A DNA stretch of 52,980 nt, from contig NZ_CAJVAS010000043.1 of NCBI RefSeq assembly GCF_910593845.1, forward strand, positions 1 to 52,980, in the 5' to 3' direction. The notes beneath the pieces are model-generated. The model had not been told where the DNA came from. It was given only the letters and a program-made list of their open reading frames with translations, and did not search any database. Numbering within the stretch: position 1 is the stretch's first letter; every line of letters begins with the position of its first letter. Made by a program: the position numbers and the translations under genes. Below are positions 41,767-50,264 of this stretch, one piece after another. Origin of the DNA: Paenibacillus solanacearum. GTDB lineage: Bacteria > Bacillota > Bacilli > Paenibacillales > NBRC-103111.

Positions 41767-43092
41767 ATGATGAAATGTAATTATTTTTTATCGATTCGGA
41801 AGGCATCCTTCGTACTGATGATCGGTTCTCTTTGTGCCGGTGCGCTTGCGGGCTGCGGCGAACCGGACAAACCGGCTGCAGCGCTGCCGGACATGAAGCC
41901 TAAAGAACCTATCGAGCTTACCCTTGCACCGTACTTTCTCAACATGACCGATGCGGAATTTGAAGAGGTTCTGATCAAGCCGTTGCAGGCAAAGTACCCT
42001 CACATCAGCCTGAAAGTCGTTCGCGACGATATTACGAAGCTGGTTTCGGCAGGTCAGACTCCCGATATCGTATACTCCGCCAACTCCAGATTTTCCGTGC
42101 TGCAAGAGCTGGACATTCCGTATGATTTGAGCGCCTTTGTGAAAACGTACAACATGGATTTAAACCAATTTTCCAGCCCGAACATCGATTGGATCAAGGA
42201 GCTCGGCACGAAAGGCGAAATATACGGAGTTCCGTTCGGCCTCAATCAAATGGCCTTGTTCTACAACAAAGATTTGTTCGACAAGCGGGGAGTCGCGTAT
42301 CCGAAAGACGGCATCACCTGGGACGAATACTTCGAGCTGACCAAGAAGCTGACCTACAACGATGGGGGCGTGCAGTATCGCGGCAGCCTTCCGCCGAATC
42401 CGGAGTTCATCTCCCGGATGAAATCGATGTCGCTGGTGGATGCGAAAACGAATAAAGCGCTGGTCAACAATGACGCGTTCAGAAACGTGATGGATCTCGT
42501 GCAGGCCTTTTATCAAATCCCCGGGATGGTGCAGGACGGCCAAAAGCTGCCTGCGGGGAGCAATCATTTCGTAAAAGATTTACAAATGGCGATGTATTTG
42601 AACTGGATACCGGATACCGTCGGCTTCATTCAGCAGTCGGCCTCCTCGATGAATTTCGATCTTGTCGGCGCGCCGGCGTTCAAGGACAAACCGGGGCTCA
42701 CGATCGATCATGGCGCCCAGATGATGGTCGTTTCGAAGTCGTCCCAACATAAGGAAGAAGCGTTTCAGGCCATTCAGCTGTTTGCATCGCCGGCGGTGCA
42801 AAATATAATGAACCGAAAAAGCCGCTTGACCGTGCTGGCCGATGAATCCCTCACAAAGCAATTTTTGGCCGATGTGGAAGTGACCAAGGGGAAGAACATT
42901 CAAGGCGCGTTAAAAGTGAAATCGGCCAAAATGGCGCCGCCGAATCCGTACCACGTCATTGTGGCGGGCAAAGTCAATGCGGCGGCCGAAACGTTCGCCA
43001 CAGGGGCCAAGGATATCAATACGGTTCTCCGGGAAACGCAGGAGGAAGCGGATAAGGCGATCGAGCAGGAACTGGCCAAGAAGAAAAAATAA
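41767..43092 (+). CDS. orphan sugar-binding lipoprotein
   Basis: A 441-residue family 1 binding protein with the lipobox GALAGC. It has the same cleft block as the protein at 34749-36059 (YNKDLFDKRGVAYPKDGITW). No permease or ATPase follows, so it must use a transporter encoded elsewhere, perhaps the LplBC-like pair 8 kb away. It shares an operator with the GntR-type regulator and the alpha-mannosidase and may therefore bind mannose-containing sugars. AAGGGGCG precedes ATG 41767. Confidence 0.92.
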   Translation: MMKCNYFLSIRKASFVLMIGSLCAGALAGCGEPDKPAAALPDMKPKEPIELTLAPYFLNMTDAEFEEVLIKPLQAKYPHISLKVVRDDITKLVSAGQTPDIVYSANSRFSVLQELDIPYDLSAFVKTYNMDLNQFSSPNIDWIKELGTKGEIYGVPFGLNQMALFYNKDLFDKRGVAYPKDGITWDEYFELTKKLTYNDGGVQYRGSLPPNPEFISRMKSMSLVDAKTNKALVNNDAFRNVMDLVQAFYQIPGMVQDGQKLPAGSNHFVKDLQMAMYLNWIPDTVGFIQQSASSMNFDLVGAPAFKDKPGLTIDHGAQMMVVSKSSQHKEEAFQAIQLFASPAVQNIMNRKSRLTVLADESLTKQFLADVEVTKGKNIQGALKVKSAKMAPPNPYHVIVAGKVNAAAETFATGAKDINTVLRETQEEADKAIEQELAKKKK

Positions 43093-43158
43093 GCTTCTGC
43101 GGAGAGCTGCTTGTCCATGTTCTCGTCACAACGGCGCTCCATCCTGTATGAGAGCAAA

Positions 43159-43190
43159 GGCCGGCAGCGCGCAAACAGCTGCTGTCGGCC
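43159..43190. terminator. possible hairpin between convergent genes
   Basis: GGCCGGCAGC / GCTGTCGGCC, ten pairs with one G-U, but a poor T-run on either strand. Confidence 0.4.
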
Positions 43191-43193
43191 GGG

Positions 43194-44342
43194 TTATTGC
43201 GCTTGTGTGCCGGATGCGGCAGAGGACGTTAAGGGGTCAGCGCTGCTCGCGCTCACCGTCGAGCTTCGGATAACGAGCTTGGTGGGAAGCACGACGTTGC
43301 GGCGGTCCTGCGCCGGGTCCTGAATGAGCGACAGCACGAGCTTGGCCGCCTCTTTGCCCATCGCTTTTTCGTTCTGGTTTACGTACGTAAGCGGAACATC
43401 AAACAAGTCGGATTGCTCGTAATTGTCAAAGCAGACGATAGACAGCTGATCCGGAACGCGGATCTTCAAGCAATCGGCCGCTTTTTTTGCGATCTGGCCG
43501 ATCGTTGCGTTCGTCGCGACGATCGCTTGCACATCCGGATTGTCGGCCAAATACGCTTTGACCTGTTCCACCGGGTTGTCTGTATTCAAGCTGAGGCGCA
43601 GCCGGTAGTCGATGTACAGCCCGGCATCGCTGAGCGCCCGTTCGTATCCGTGCAAGCGGTCCTCGATGCTCGTCGTGCCGGTAACGGCCGTGCTGATAAA
43701 GCTGATTTTCGTATGGCCGAGACCGGTCAAATGCTTCGTTGCTTCATACGCTCCGGTGTAATTGTCCGAGCTTACGCAGTTCGTATCGAGTCCGCGCAAA
43801 TACCGGTCCACAATGACAAGCGGGAAATGACCCAATGTCAGCTTCAATATTTCGTCGTTGAACGTCTCGCCTTCTACCGGGTAAATAATAATGCCTTTGA
43901 CGCCGAGCCGGGTAAGCTCCTTCAATATTTTATTCTCGAGCGGCTGCGAGTCATGGGTAAGCCGGAATACAAGGTGATAGCCGTGGTGGGCCAGCTCCTC
44001 CTCAATACCGGACGCCAGGTTGGCGGTGAACAAGTTGTTCAGGCGCGGCATCAGGAAGGCGACAAAAGAACGGCCGGTCTCCGGCTGCTCGTATGCGATC
44101 CGCTGCTCCGACGCATCGTCGGCAATAAACGAACCCCGGCCCTGAATTCGGTAGATCAGACCTTGCTCCACGATATCGGCCATCGCGTTTTTGACCGTAA
44201 TGCGGCTCACCTGGAACTGCTCCGCGAGTTCGTTCTCCGAAGGAAGCTTATCTCCCGGTTTCCAAATTCCCTTGTTCATCTGGTCCAATATGTAGTTTTT
44301 TAATTGGATGTACATGGGAACCCTTTTTGGGGCTTGGGACAT
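43194..44342 (-). CDS. GntR-type repressor with LacI-like sugar-binding domain (AraR-like)
   Basis: A 382-residue hybrid regulator. Residues 1-75 form a GntR winged helix (YIQLKNYILDQM, PSENELAEQFQVSRITVKNA), and the remainder is a LacI-type periplasmic-binding fold (VAFLMPRLNN, LVIVDRYLRGLD, SIVCFDNYEQSDLF). This build is known from AraR and related repressors. The ATG at 44342 follows AAGGAG by nine bases; the longer frame lacks a site. Its own promoter overlaps operator copy B, so it should be autoregulated and derepressed by a sugar, probably mannose-related given its divergent neighbour. Confidence 0.93.
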   Translation of the reverse strand: MSQAPKRVPMYIQLKNYILDQMNKGIWKPGDKLPSENELAEQFQVSRITVKNAMADIVEQGLIYRIQGRGSFIADDASEQRIAYEQPETGRSFVAFLMPRLNNLFTANLASGIEEELAHHGYHLVFRLTHDSQPLENKILKELTRLGVKGIIIYPVEGETFNDEILKLTLGHFPLVIVDRYLRGLDTNCVSSDNYTGAYEATKHLTGLGHTKISFISTAVTGTTSIEDRLHGYERALSDAGLYIDYRLRLSLNTDNPVEQVKAYLADNPDVQAIVATNATIGQIAKKAADCLKIRVPDQLSIVCFDNYEQSDLFDVPLTYVNQNEKAMGKEAAKLVLSLIQDPAQDRRNVVLPTKLVIRSSTVSASSADPLTSSAASGTQAQ

Positions 44343-44355
44343 GGTCGTTTTCTCC

Positions 44356-44381
44356 TTGTATTTTGATTTATAACAAATATA
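44356..44381 (-). promoter_or_regulatory. shared operator, copy B (GntR-type regulator)
   Basis: Reverse complement of this segment contains TATATTTGTTATAAAT and ATACAA, identical at 24 of 26 positions to 41466-41491. It lies in the 89-bp region between the divergent regulator and alpha-mannosidase genes. Confidence 0.7.
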
Positions 44382-44383
44382 CA
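44356..44383 (+). promoter_or_regulatory. candidate promoter of the alpha-mannosidase
   Basis: TTGTAT at 44356-44361, a 16-base spacer and TATACA at 44378-44383; the operator covers most of it. Confidence 0.45.
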
Positions 44384-44404
44384 ACTTAAACTCGTTTTCG
44401 TAAA
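44376..44404 (-). promoter_or_regulatory. candidate promoter of the GntR-type regulator
   Basis: On the minus strand TTTACG (44399-44404), a 17-base spacer and TATATT (44376-44381). The -10 box is inside operator copy B. Confidence 0.45.
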
Positions 44405-44431
44405 GTACGGCACACAAAAGGAGTGGTAATC

Positions 44432-47140
44432 ATGACGGTACAAAAAACAGCGCATGTCATATCGCATTCGCATTGGGATCGGGAATGGTATTTACCTTTT
44501 GAGAAGCATCGAATACGGCTCGTTGAATTGATGGATGCGCTCATCGAATTGTTCGAGAGCGACCCAGACTTTCGAAGCTTCCATCTCGACGGCCAGACGA
44601 TCGTGCTGGAAGATTATTTGCAGATCAGGCCCGACAAGCAAGAGATCGTCGCGCGGATGGTTCGCGAGGGCAAGCTCCACATCGGACCGTGGTACATATT
44701 GCAGGATGAATTTTTGACGAGCAGCGAAGCGAACATCCGCAACCTGCTGGCCGGTCATGCCGACGCGCGAAAGTTCGGCGCCGTCAGCAAAATCGGATAT
44801 TTTCCCGATTCGTTCGGCAATATGGGGCAGGCCCCGCAAATTTTAATGCAGGCGGGCATCGATACGGCGGTGTTCGGCAGGGGAGTGAAGCCCGTCGGAC
44901 TGAACAACGAGGTGAAAGGAGCGTACGAGTCTGCGTTCTCGGAAATGAACTGGCAGTCCCCCGACGGTTCCTCGGTGCTCGGCATATTGTTCGCGAACTG
45001 GTACCACAACGGCATGGAAATTCCGGACAATGCGGATGAAGCGGCAGCTTACTGGGCTCGGAAAATGACGGATGCAGAGAAATATGCGTCCACGCCGCAT
45101 CTTCTGTTTATGAACGGATGCGACCATCAGCCGGTCCAGACGAATTTATCGGAGGCGCTTCGTACAGCGAGAAGCCTGTACCCGGACGTGCGGTTCGTTC
45201 ATTCTAGCTTCGACGATTACGTTGCGAACGTGAAGGCGGCTCTGCCTTCGAATCTTTCGACGATTCACGGCGAACTGCGGAGCCAGCGGACGAACGGCTG
45301 GTGGACGCTGGCCAATACCGCCTCCGCCCGGGTGTATTTGAAGCAGGCGAATCAGCGGGTTCAGACGCAGCTGGAGAAGGTGGCCGAGCCGCTCGCCGTG
45401 TTCGCGATGCTGGCAGGCCATGCATATCCCCAGCATCTGCTTGCCTATGCATGGAAGACGTTGATGCAGAATCATCCGCACGACAGCATTTGCGGCTGCA
45501 GCGTGGACGAAGTGCATCGCGAAATGCAGGTCCGGTTCGATAAAAGCTTTCAAGTTGCCGAGCAGGTGGCTTCGGACAGTTTGCAAGCGATCGTTTCTCA
45601 AATCGGGACGGAAGCGGTATTTGCCGAGTCATCGATCCCTTTCACTGTATTTAATACGTCGGGATGGGTGCGGACCGGCGTCGTCAGCGTCGATCTCGAA
45701 ATCAAGCGCTTGCCGTTTGCCGGCGGGAAGCGGGAACGGATCATCAGCGAGCTAAAGGAACTGTCTCTGAATCGCTTCGTGGTCAAGGATGCAAGCGGCA
45801 ACCGGCTTGACGCCGCTGTGGAAGATTTAGGCGTAACCTTCGGATATGAGCTGCCCAAGGACCGGTTCCGCCAGCCGTACATGGCGCGTTCCGTCCGTGT
45901 GCGATTTCTGGCGCAGCACGTACCGGGACTAGGCTATCGGACATTCGCCCTATGCCGGGACGAAAGCGGAAGCGCCGTGCCCGCGATTCGGCAGGCGGAA
46001 GGACGCCGAATGGAAAACGAGTTTTTGACGGTTACGGTCGCGGAGGACGGGACGTACGGGATCGAGGATAAACGAAACGGCAGCGTATTTACCGGCTTAG
46101 GCGCATATGAGAATGTCGGCGATGTGGGCAACGAGTATATATTCCGGGCGCCTGACAGCGATGTGTCGCTGACGACGCGCGGGCTGCCCGCGGACATTTG
46201 CGTCGAGGAACAAACTTCGTTTCGCACCGTTATCGCGATCGTTCATCGCTGGAACGTTCCGGCGAGCGCCGATGACGTGTTGGACCGGGAAGTCGCCGAA
46301 TTCGTGCCGTTTCTTGAAAGGAAAGCGCAGCGGAGCGAGCGGACCGTTCCGCTTGCGATCACGACGCGCCTCACCTTGGAGCAGGGCGTTCCGCAGCTTC
46401 ACGTGCAAACGAGCTTTAGAAACGAGGCGAAAGATCACCGGCTGCGTGTATTGTTTCCGACGCAGATTGATGCGAAGGTTCATTATGCGGATTCCGTCTT
46501 CGAAGCGGCGGAGCGGGAGACGGTTCCTGCGCCGACGTGGACGAATCCGAGCCACTGTCAGCATATGCAAGCTTTCGTCAATGTGAGGGACACGGCCCGC
46601 GGACTGACCGTCGGAACGCTCGGGCTGAACGAGTACGAACTATTGCGAGACGGACAAGGGACGATTGCCGTGACGCTGCTGCGGGCGGTGCGGGAGCTCG
46701 GCGACTGGGGGGTGTTCCATACGCCGGAGGCGCAGTGTCCGGGTGACCATACGCTCGAATATGTGCTGATTCCCCACGGCCCGGATCAAGATACGGAACA
46801 ATCGTATGTCGCCGCCTATCAGGCGCAAATCCCGTGGACGGCGGTACAGGGGCAGGTGCAGCCGGGAAGCTTGCCGCCCGACCATCAATTCGTGCGCTGG
46901 TCGGGCGACGGGCTGGCATTGTCCGCCGTTAAACGGTGCGGATCGTCCGAAGACTTGATGCTGCGCTGGTTTAACATGACGAAGCGGCCGGCGGAGCTTC
47001 GAGTGGAGCAGATACACGGGATAGAGAGGATGCTCTATCGAAGCAACGTCTTGGAAGAGGAGGGGGGCGGCGTCCGGCTCGGCGAACCGATTCCGGTACG
47101 TCCTGCGGAGATCGTAACGATCGGAGGAAAGCGGCCGTAA
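44432..47140 (+). CDS. glycoside hydrolase family 38 alpha-mannosidase
   Basis: A 902-residue retaining alpha-mannosidase, probably cytoplasmic as no signal peptide is present. The zinc motif HSHWDREWY is at residues 12-20, the nucleophile aspartate D126 lies in YFPDSFGN, GCDHQP follows, and HPHDSICGCS supplies the distal zinc histidine. The C-terminal beta-sandwich half is complete. Length and motifs resemble MngB-type mannosylglycerate hydrolases and bacterial mannosidases that trim imported oligosaccharides. ATG 44432 is nine bases after AAAGGAG; GTG 44423 is too close to it. Probably controlled by the adjacent GntR-type repressor. Confidence 0.95.
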   Translation: MTVQKTAHVISHSHWDREWYLPFEKHRIRLVELMDALIELFESDPDFRSFHLDGQTIVLEDYLQIRPDKQEIVARMVREGKLHIGPWYILQDEFLTSSEANIRNLLAGHADARKFGAVSKIGYFPDSFGNMGQAPQILMQAGIDTAVFGRGVKPVGLNNEVKGAYESAFSEMNWQSPDGSSVLGILFANWYHNGMEIPDNADEAAAYWARKMTDAEKYASTPHLLFMNGCDHQPVQTNLSEALRTARSLYPDVRFVHSSFDDYVANVKAALPSNLSTIHGELRSQRTNGWWTLANTASARVYLKQANQRVQTQLEKVAEPLAVFAMLAGHAYPQHLLAYAWKTLMQNHPHDSICGCSVDEVHREMQVRFDKSFQVAEQVASDSLQAIVSQIGTEAVFAESSIPFTVFNTSGWVRTGVVSVDLEIKRLPFAGGKRERIISELKELSLNRFVVKDASGNRLDAAVEDLGVTFGYELPKDRFRQPYMARSVRVRFLAQHVPGLGYRTFALCRDESGSAVPAIRQAEGRRMENEFLTVTVAEDGTYGIEDKRNGSVFTGLGAYENVGDVGNEYIFRAPDSDVSLTTRGLPADICVEEQTSFRTVIAIVHRWNVPASADDVLDREVAEFVPFLERKAQRSERTVPLAITTRLTLEQGVPQLHVQTSFRNEAKDHRLRVLFPTQIDAKVHYADSVFEAAERETVPAPTWTNPSHCQHMQAFVNVRDTARGLTVGTLGLNEYELLRDGQGTIAVTLLRAVRELGDWGVFHTPEAQCPGDHTLEYVLIPHGPDQDTEQSYVAAYQAQIPWTAVQGQVQPGSLPPDHQFVRWSGDGLALSAVKRCGSSEDLMLRWFNMTKRPAELRVEQIHGIERMLYRSNVLEEEGGGVRLGEPIPVRPAEIVTIGGKRP

Positions 47141-47207
47141 CAGCGATTGGCGCTGCGGCAGCGCGGGAATAAGTCGAATGTAAAATCGAAGAAAGCGAAA
47201 GTGAAGG

Positions 47208-47238
47208 CGGTCCACGCACCATGCGGCGGGCCGTTTTT
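47208..47238 (+). terminator. Rho-independent terminator of the alpha-mannosidase
   Basis: CGGTCC / GGGCCG with an inner CGC / GCG pairing, followed by TTTTT. Confidence 0.65.
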
Positions 47239-47308
47239 CTTATTCTCGGCTCTAAAAAAGAGTAAGACTATATACCTAAAATCATAGTTCTTATGGCATT
47301 TATTATTC

Positions 47309-47338
47309 TTTACATATGACAAAGTGTCATGGTAGAAT
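47309..47338 (+). promoter_or_regulatory. promoter of the TetR gene
   Basis: TTTACA at 47309-47314, an 18-base spacer and TAGAAT at 47333-47338. Confidence 0.5.
47316..47330 (+). promoter_or_regulatory. palindromic operator candidate for TetR
   Basis: ATGACA AAG TGTCAT, a perfect inverted repeat lying exactly between the -35 and -10 boxes, as expected for TetR autorepression. Confidence 0.6.
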
Positions 47339-47411
47339 GATGTTGAAAAATATCGAATAATGTCGAAATTAACGATATCAAAGGTCAGTATGGATGGAAG
47401 GCGGTTATTGG

Positions 47412-47954
47412 ATGGGTCGGCGGAAACAAATATTGGATGCCGCAACGCGTCTGTTTACAAGGCATGGTTATGAGCAGATCAGTATTCAGGATATTAACCA
47501 GGCATGCGGCATCGCCAGAGGAACGTTCTATTTGTACTTTGATAACAAGGATGATTTGCTGAATCGAATTCTTTCAAGAACGATAACGGACGTACTGGAC
47601 GAAATCGCAAGGCAGATGGATCCTTCGGCCGTTATGCCCGACCCCGAATCCGAAATCGCTTTCATCGCGGAAACCGCTTTTTCGTATTTTAAAGACAAGA
47701 CAGAGCTGCTTAAGCTTATCGCGCGGTCGCGGGAGTTCCACGTGCCCGTGCTCGAGAACGAAGGATTGCTGCGCTTTTTTACGACTAGGTACTCGCCGTA
47801 TCTCCGTTCGTGCGGATGGGCGAATACGGAAATCGAACCGTACATAACGATGAAATTTTTAAGCATTTACACGCTTGTCGCGTTCGTCGTCATCAAGCAC
47901 CCCGAGAAAACGGATCAATATTTGAAGCTGTTGAAGATGGCACCGATCTCCTGA
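47412..47954 (+). CDS. TetR family transcriptional regulator
   Basis: A 180-residue regulator. The N-terminal helix-turn-helix is canonical (QILDAATRLFTRHGYEQISI, INQACGIARGTFYLYFDNKDDLL); the C-terminal ligand domain is variable. ATG 47412 is seven bases after GGAAGGCGG; ATG 47394 would add six residues. A perfect palindrome inside its promoter suggests autorepression. Whether it also controls the following chemotaxis genes is open, because those have their own promoter. Confidence 0.93.
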   Translation: MGRRKQILDAATRLFTRHGYEQISIQDINQACGIARGTFYLYFDNKDDLLNRILSRTITDVLDEIARQMDPSAVMPDPESEIAFIAETAFSYFKDKTELLKLIARSREFHVPVLENEGLLRFFTTRYSPYLRSCGWANTEIEPYITMKFLSIYTLVAFVVIKHPEKTDQYLKLLKMAPIS

Positions 47955-48062
47955 AGCTGGCATCCGCTTCTCTACCTTGGAGATAGATTGGCGGCTTGCT
48001 TCATGGAGAAATATATAGATGCTGAACTGTCCTGAGCATGTTTAGCGGCGCGGTTTCAAAAG

Positions 48063-48089
48063 TAAAGGGGGTAGGAAAGCAGCCGAGAG
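48063..48089 (+). promoter_or_regulatory. sigma-D (sigma-28) type promoter before the MCP gene
   Basis: TAAA at 48063-48066, exactly 15 bases, then GCCGAGAG at 48082-48089, against the consensus TAAA-N15-GCCGATAT. Motility genes commonly use this sigma factor. Confidence 0.6.
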
Positions 48090-48214
48090 ATTTTTTTGCA
48101 GGGGTATGTTCCTTGGAACTGGAGAATTTGCTCGAAGGCGTACAATCAAAGACCGAACAATAGCGGCACAATTTATGAATTTCCACTATGTATCTCCAAG
48201 GGAGGATTACCAAG

Positions 48215-49807
48215 ATGAAATGGTTTTTGAACCTGAAAACTTCTGCTAAATTGATCTCCGCTTTCTTACTCGTCTCGCTTATATTGGCGGGAGTCGGGAT
48301 TTATGCACTGCAGAATCTGAATGCCATCAACGACAATTCCAAAGAAATGTATAACAATAATCTTATATCCGTCAGGGACTTGTCGGCCGTTCAAATCAAT
48401 TACGAAAAACTGAAGGTGCGGCTGCGGGATATGGCTATTGTTCCTAACAAAGAGGAAAAGGACGCGATTGCCAAAGAAATTCCGGCATTGCGTCAAGAGA
48501 TGGCGGACAAGATGAATACGTACCGTAATACGACCATATCGAAAGAGGAGCAGGATCAGCTTAAAGTTTACGATATGGAATGGCCTGCGTATCAGAAACT
48601 CTACGACACGGCTGTACAGCTTGCTTACTCTTACCAAACGAATTCAAGCGAGTTCGTCAAGTTCGAGGAAGGGCCGCTGACGGAAACGGAGAACAAATAC
48701 AAGGACAGCCTCGTCAAACTGATACAGATCAATGTAAAGCTTGCTGGAGAACAAAACGAACACTCTTTCAATACATATAAATCGGCTCGCTCAACGACTA
48801 TTACCATCGTTATCATTGCGGTACTGTTCAGCATTTTGCTAGGGTATGCGATTGCCCAATCGATCGCTCGCCCGCTCGGTAAACTGGTCGCTGTTGTAGC
48901 GAAAGTGGCGGAAGGCGATTTGCGGGAAAAATCGGATATCGATACGAAGGACGAGGTCGGCATTCTTTCCGAATCGATTAACCGGATGGTCGACCAGCTG
49001 CGTGTCGTGGTTGGCGATATCGCAGAATCCGCTCAAAGCGTAGCCGCCGCCTCCGAACAAATATCTGCCAGTACAGAGGAGATCGCAAGCGGCAGCACCA
49101 GTCAGGCTCAGTCGGCTTCCATGATCGCCGAGCTGTTCAAGGAGTTATCCGTTGCTATTAATACCGTTGCCATAAGTGCAGAAGAGGCGGCGGAGCTTGC
49201 GAATGATACGATGAAAACCGCCAGCCAAGGCGATAAAGTCGTTAAAGCATCCATCGAAGCGATGCAGGGCGTGAATCATACGATGTCCCGTCTCGAGGAA
49301 GATTCGAACAAGATCGGCGATATTATTGAGGTGATTGACGATATTGCCGAGCAAACGAATTTGCTGGCATTAAATGCGGCGATTGAGGCGGCTCGTGCAG
49401 GAGAACAAGGCAGAGGATTCGCCGTCGTTGCCGATGAAGTGAGGAAGCTTGCCGAGCGCAGCAGCGAGGCGACGAAAGAAATTACGTCAATCATTAAAGT
49501 CATGCAAGAGAACACGAAACAAAGCGTGGCAGCCGTTATGGAGAGCATGAAGCAATCGACCCAGACCGGGGAAGCGTTTAACGGCATCATTCAAATGGTC
49601 AGCAACTCCACAGGCAAAGTAGGGGAGATCGCCGCAGCCTGCGAAGAAGAAACCGCTCAAGCCTCTGAAGTCATGCAATCGGTGGAGTCGATTGCGGCAG
49701 CAAGCGAAGAAGCGGCGGCGGCGTCGGAGGAAACAGCGAATACGTCCCAGTCGCTCGCGCAAATGGCGGATAAACTGCAAGCTTCCGTATTACGGTTCAA
49801 GATGTAG
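48215..49807 (+). CDS. methyl-accepting chemotaxis protein
   Basis: A 530-residue transmembrane receptor. Helix 1 (about 12-32), a four-helix-bundle extracellular sensor (MNTYRNTTISKEEQ, TENKYKDSL), helix 2 (about 190-212), a HAMP domain (ARPLGKLVAVVAKVAEGDL) and a long coiled coil follow. The conserved signalling tip is present (EQTNLLALNAAIEAARAGEQ). ATG 48215 is nine bases after AGGGAGG. It lies in one operon with cheW and cheA, suggesting a dedicated signalling array. The ligand is unknown. Confidence 0.96.
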   Translation: MKWFLNLKTSAKLISAFLLVSLILAGVGIYALQNLNAINDNSKEMYNNNLISVRDLSAVQINYEKLKVRLRDMAIVPNKEEKDAIAKEIPALRQEMADKMNTYRNTTISKEEQDQLKVYDMEWPAYQKLYDTAVQLAYSYQTNSSEFVKFEEGPLTETENKYKDSLVKLIQINVKLAGEQNEHSFNTYKSARSTTITIVIIAVLFSILLGYAIAQSIARPLGKLVAVVAKVAEGDLREKSDIDTKDEVGILSESINRMVDQLRVVVGDIAESAQSVAAASEQISASTEEIASGSTSQAQSASMIAELFKELSVAINTVAISAEEAAELANDTMKTASQGDKVVKASIEAMQGVNHTMSRLEEDSNKIGDIIEVIDDIAEQTNLLALNAAIEAARAGEQGRGFAVVADEVRKLAERSSEATKEITSIIKVMQENTKQSVAAVMESMKQSTQTGEAFNGIIQMVSNSTGKVGEIAAACEEETAQASEVMQSVESIAAASEEAAAASEETANTSQSLAQMADKLQASVLRFKM

Positions 49808-49824
49808 GAGCAGGAGGGGGACGT

Positions 49825-50259
49825 ATGCAGGGAACGGGTTTCGATCAATATATCGAATTTGGCATCGCAAACGAACAATATGCGATTCGCATACAGGACA
49901 TACACGAAATTATAAAGCTGCAAGATATAACTGAAATTCCGAATGTATTGCCTTATGTCCGGGGCGTCATCAATCTCCGGGGGAAAATTGTGCCGGTCAT
50001 CAGCTTAAGGAGCTTATTCAGAATGGAAGATCAATCGTATTCCAAGCAAACCCGCATTATCGTCGTCCATCATAAGGATGAAAAGATTGGCATCGTTGTC
50101 GATCGCGTCAATAAAGTGACGACCTTCTCGGACATTCAACCCCCGCCTGAACGCGTAGGGGGAAATGAAGGCCACATGTTTACGGGGATCGGGCTGACGC
50201 AAAGCGGACTGGTCGGCATCTTACAATTGGATGAAGTTTTACTTCACGAACAGGAGTGA
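49825..50259 (+). CDS. cheW: chemotaxis coupling protein CheW
   Basis: A 144-residue CheW with the double SH3-like beta-barrel. It has YIEFGIANEQYAIRIQDIHEI, the core VRGVINLRGKIVPVISLR and the closing GIVVDRVNKV and GILQLDEVL blocks. It links the MCP to the kinase CheA. AGGAGGGGG precedes ATG 49825. Only five bases separate it from the likely cheA start. Confidence 0.96.
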   Translation: MQGTGFDQYIEFGIANEQYAIRIQDIHEIIKLQDITEIPNVLPYVRGVINLRGKIVPVISLRSLFRMEDQSYSKQTRIIVVHHKDEKIGIVVDRVNKVTTFSDIQPPPERVGGNEGHMFTGIGLTQSGLVGILQLDEVLLHEQE

Positions 50260-50264
50260 CGTCC

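Noticed and set aside
48001..48214. Possible riboswitch in the MCP leader
   Set aside because: Looked for cyclic-di-GMP aptamer blocks because of the chemotaxis context; none of the conserved segments are present, and the region is better explained by the sigma-D-like promoter.
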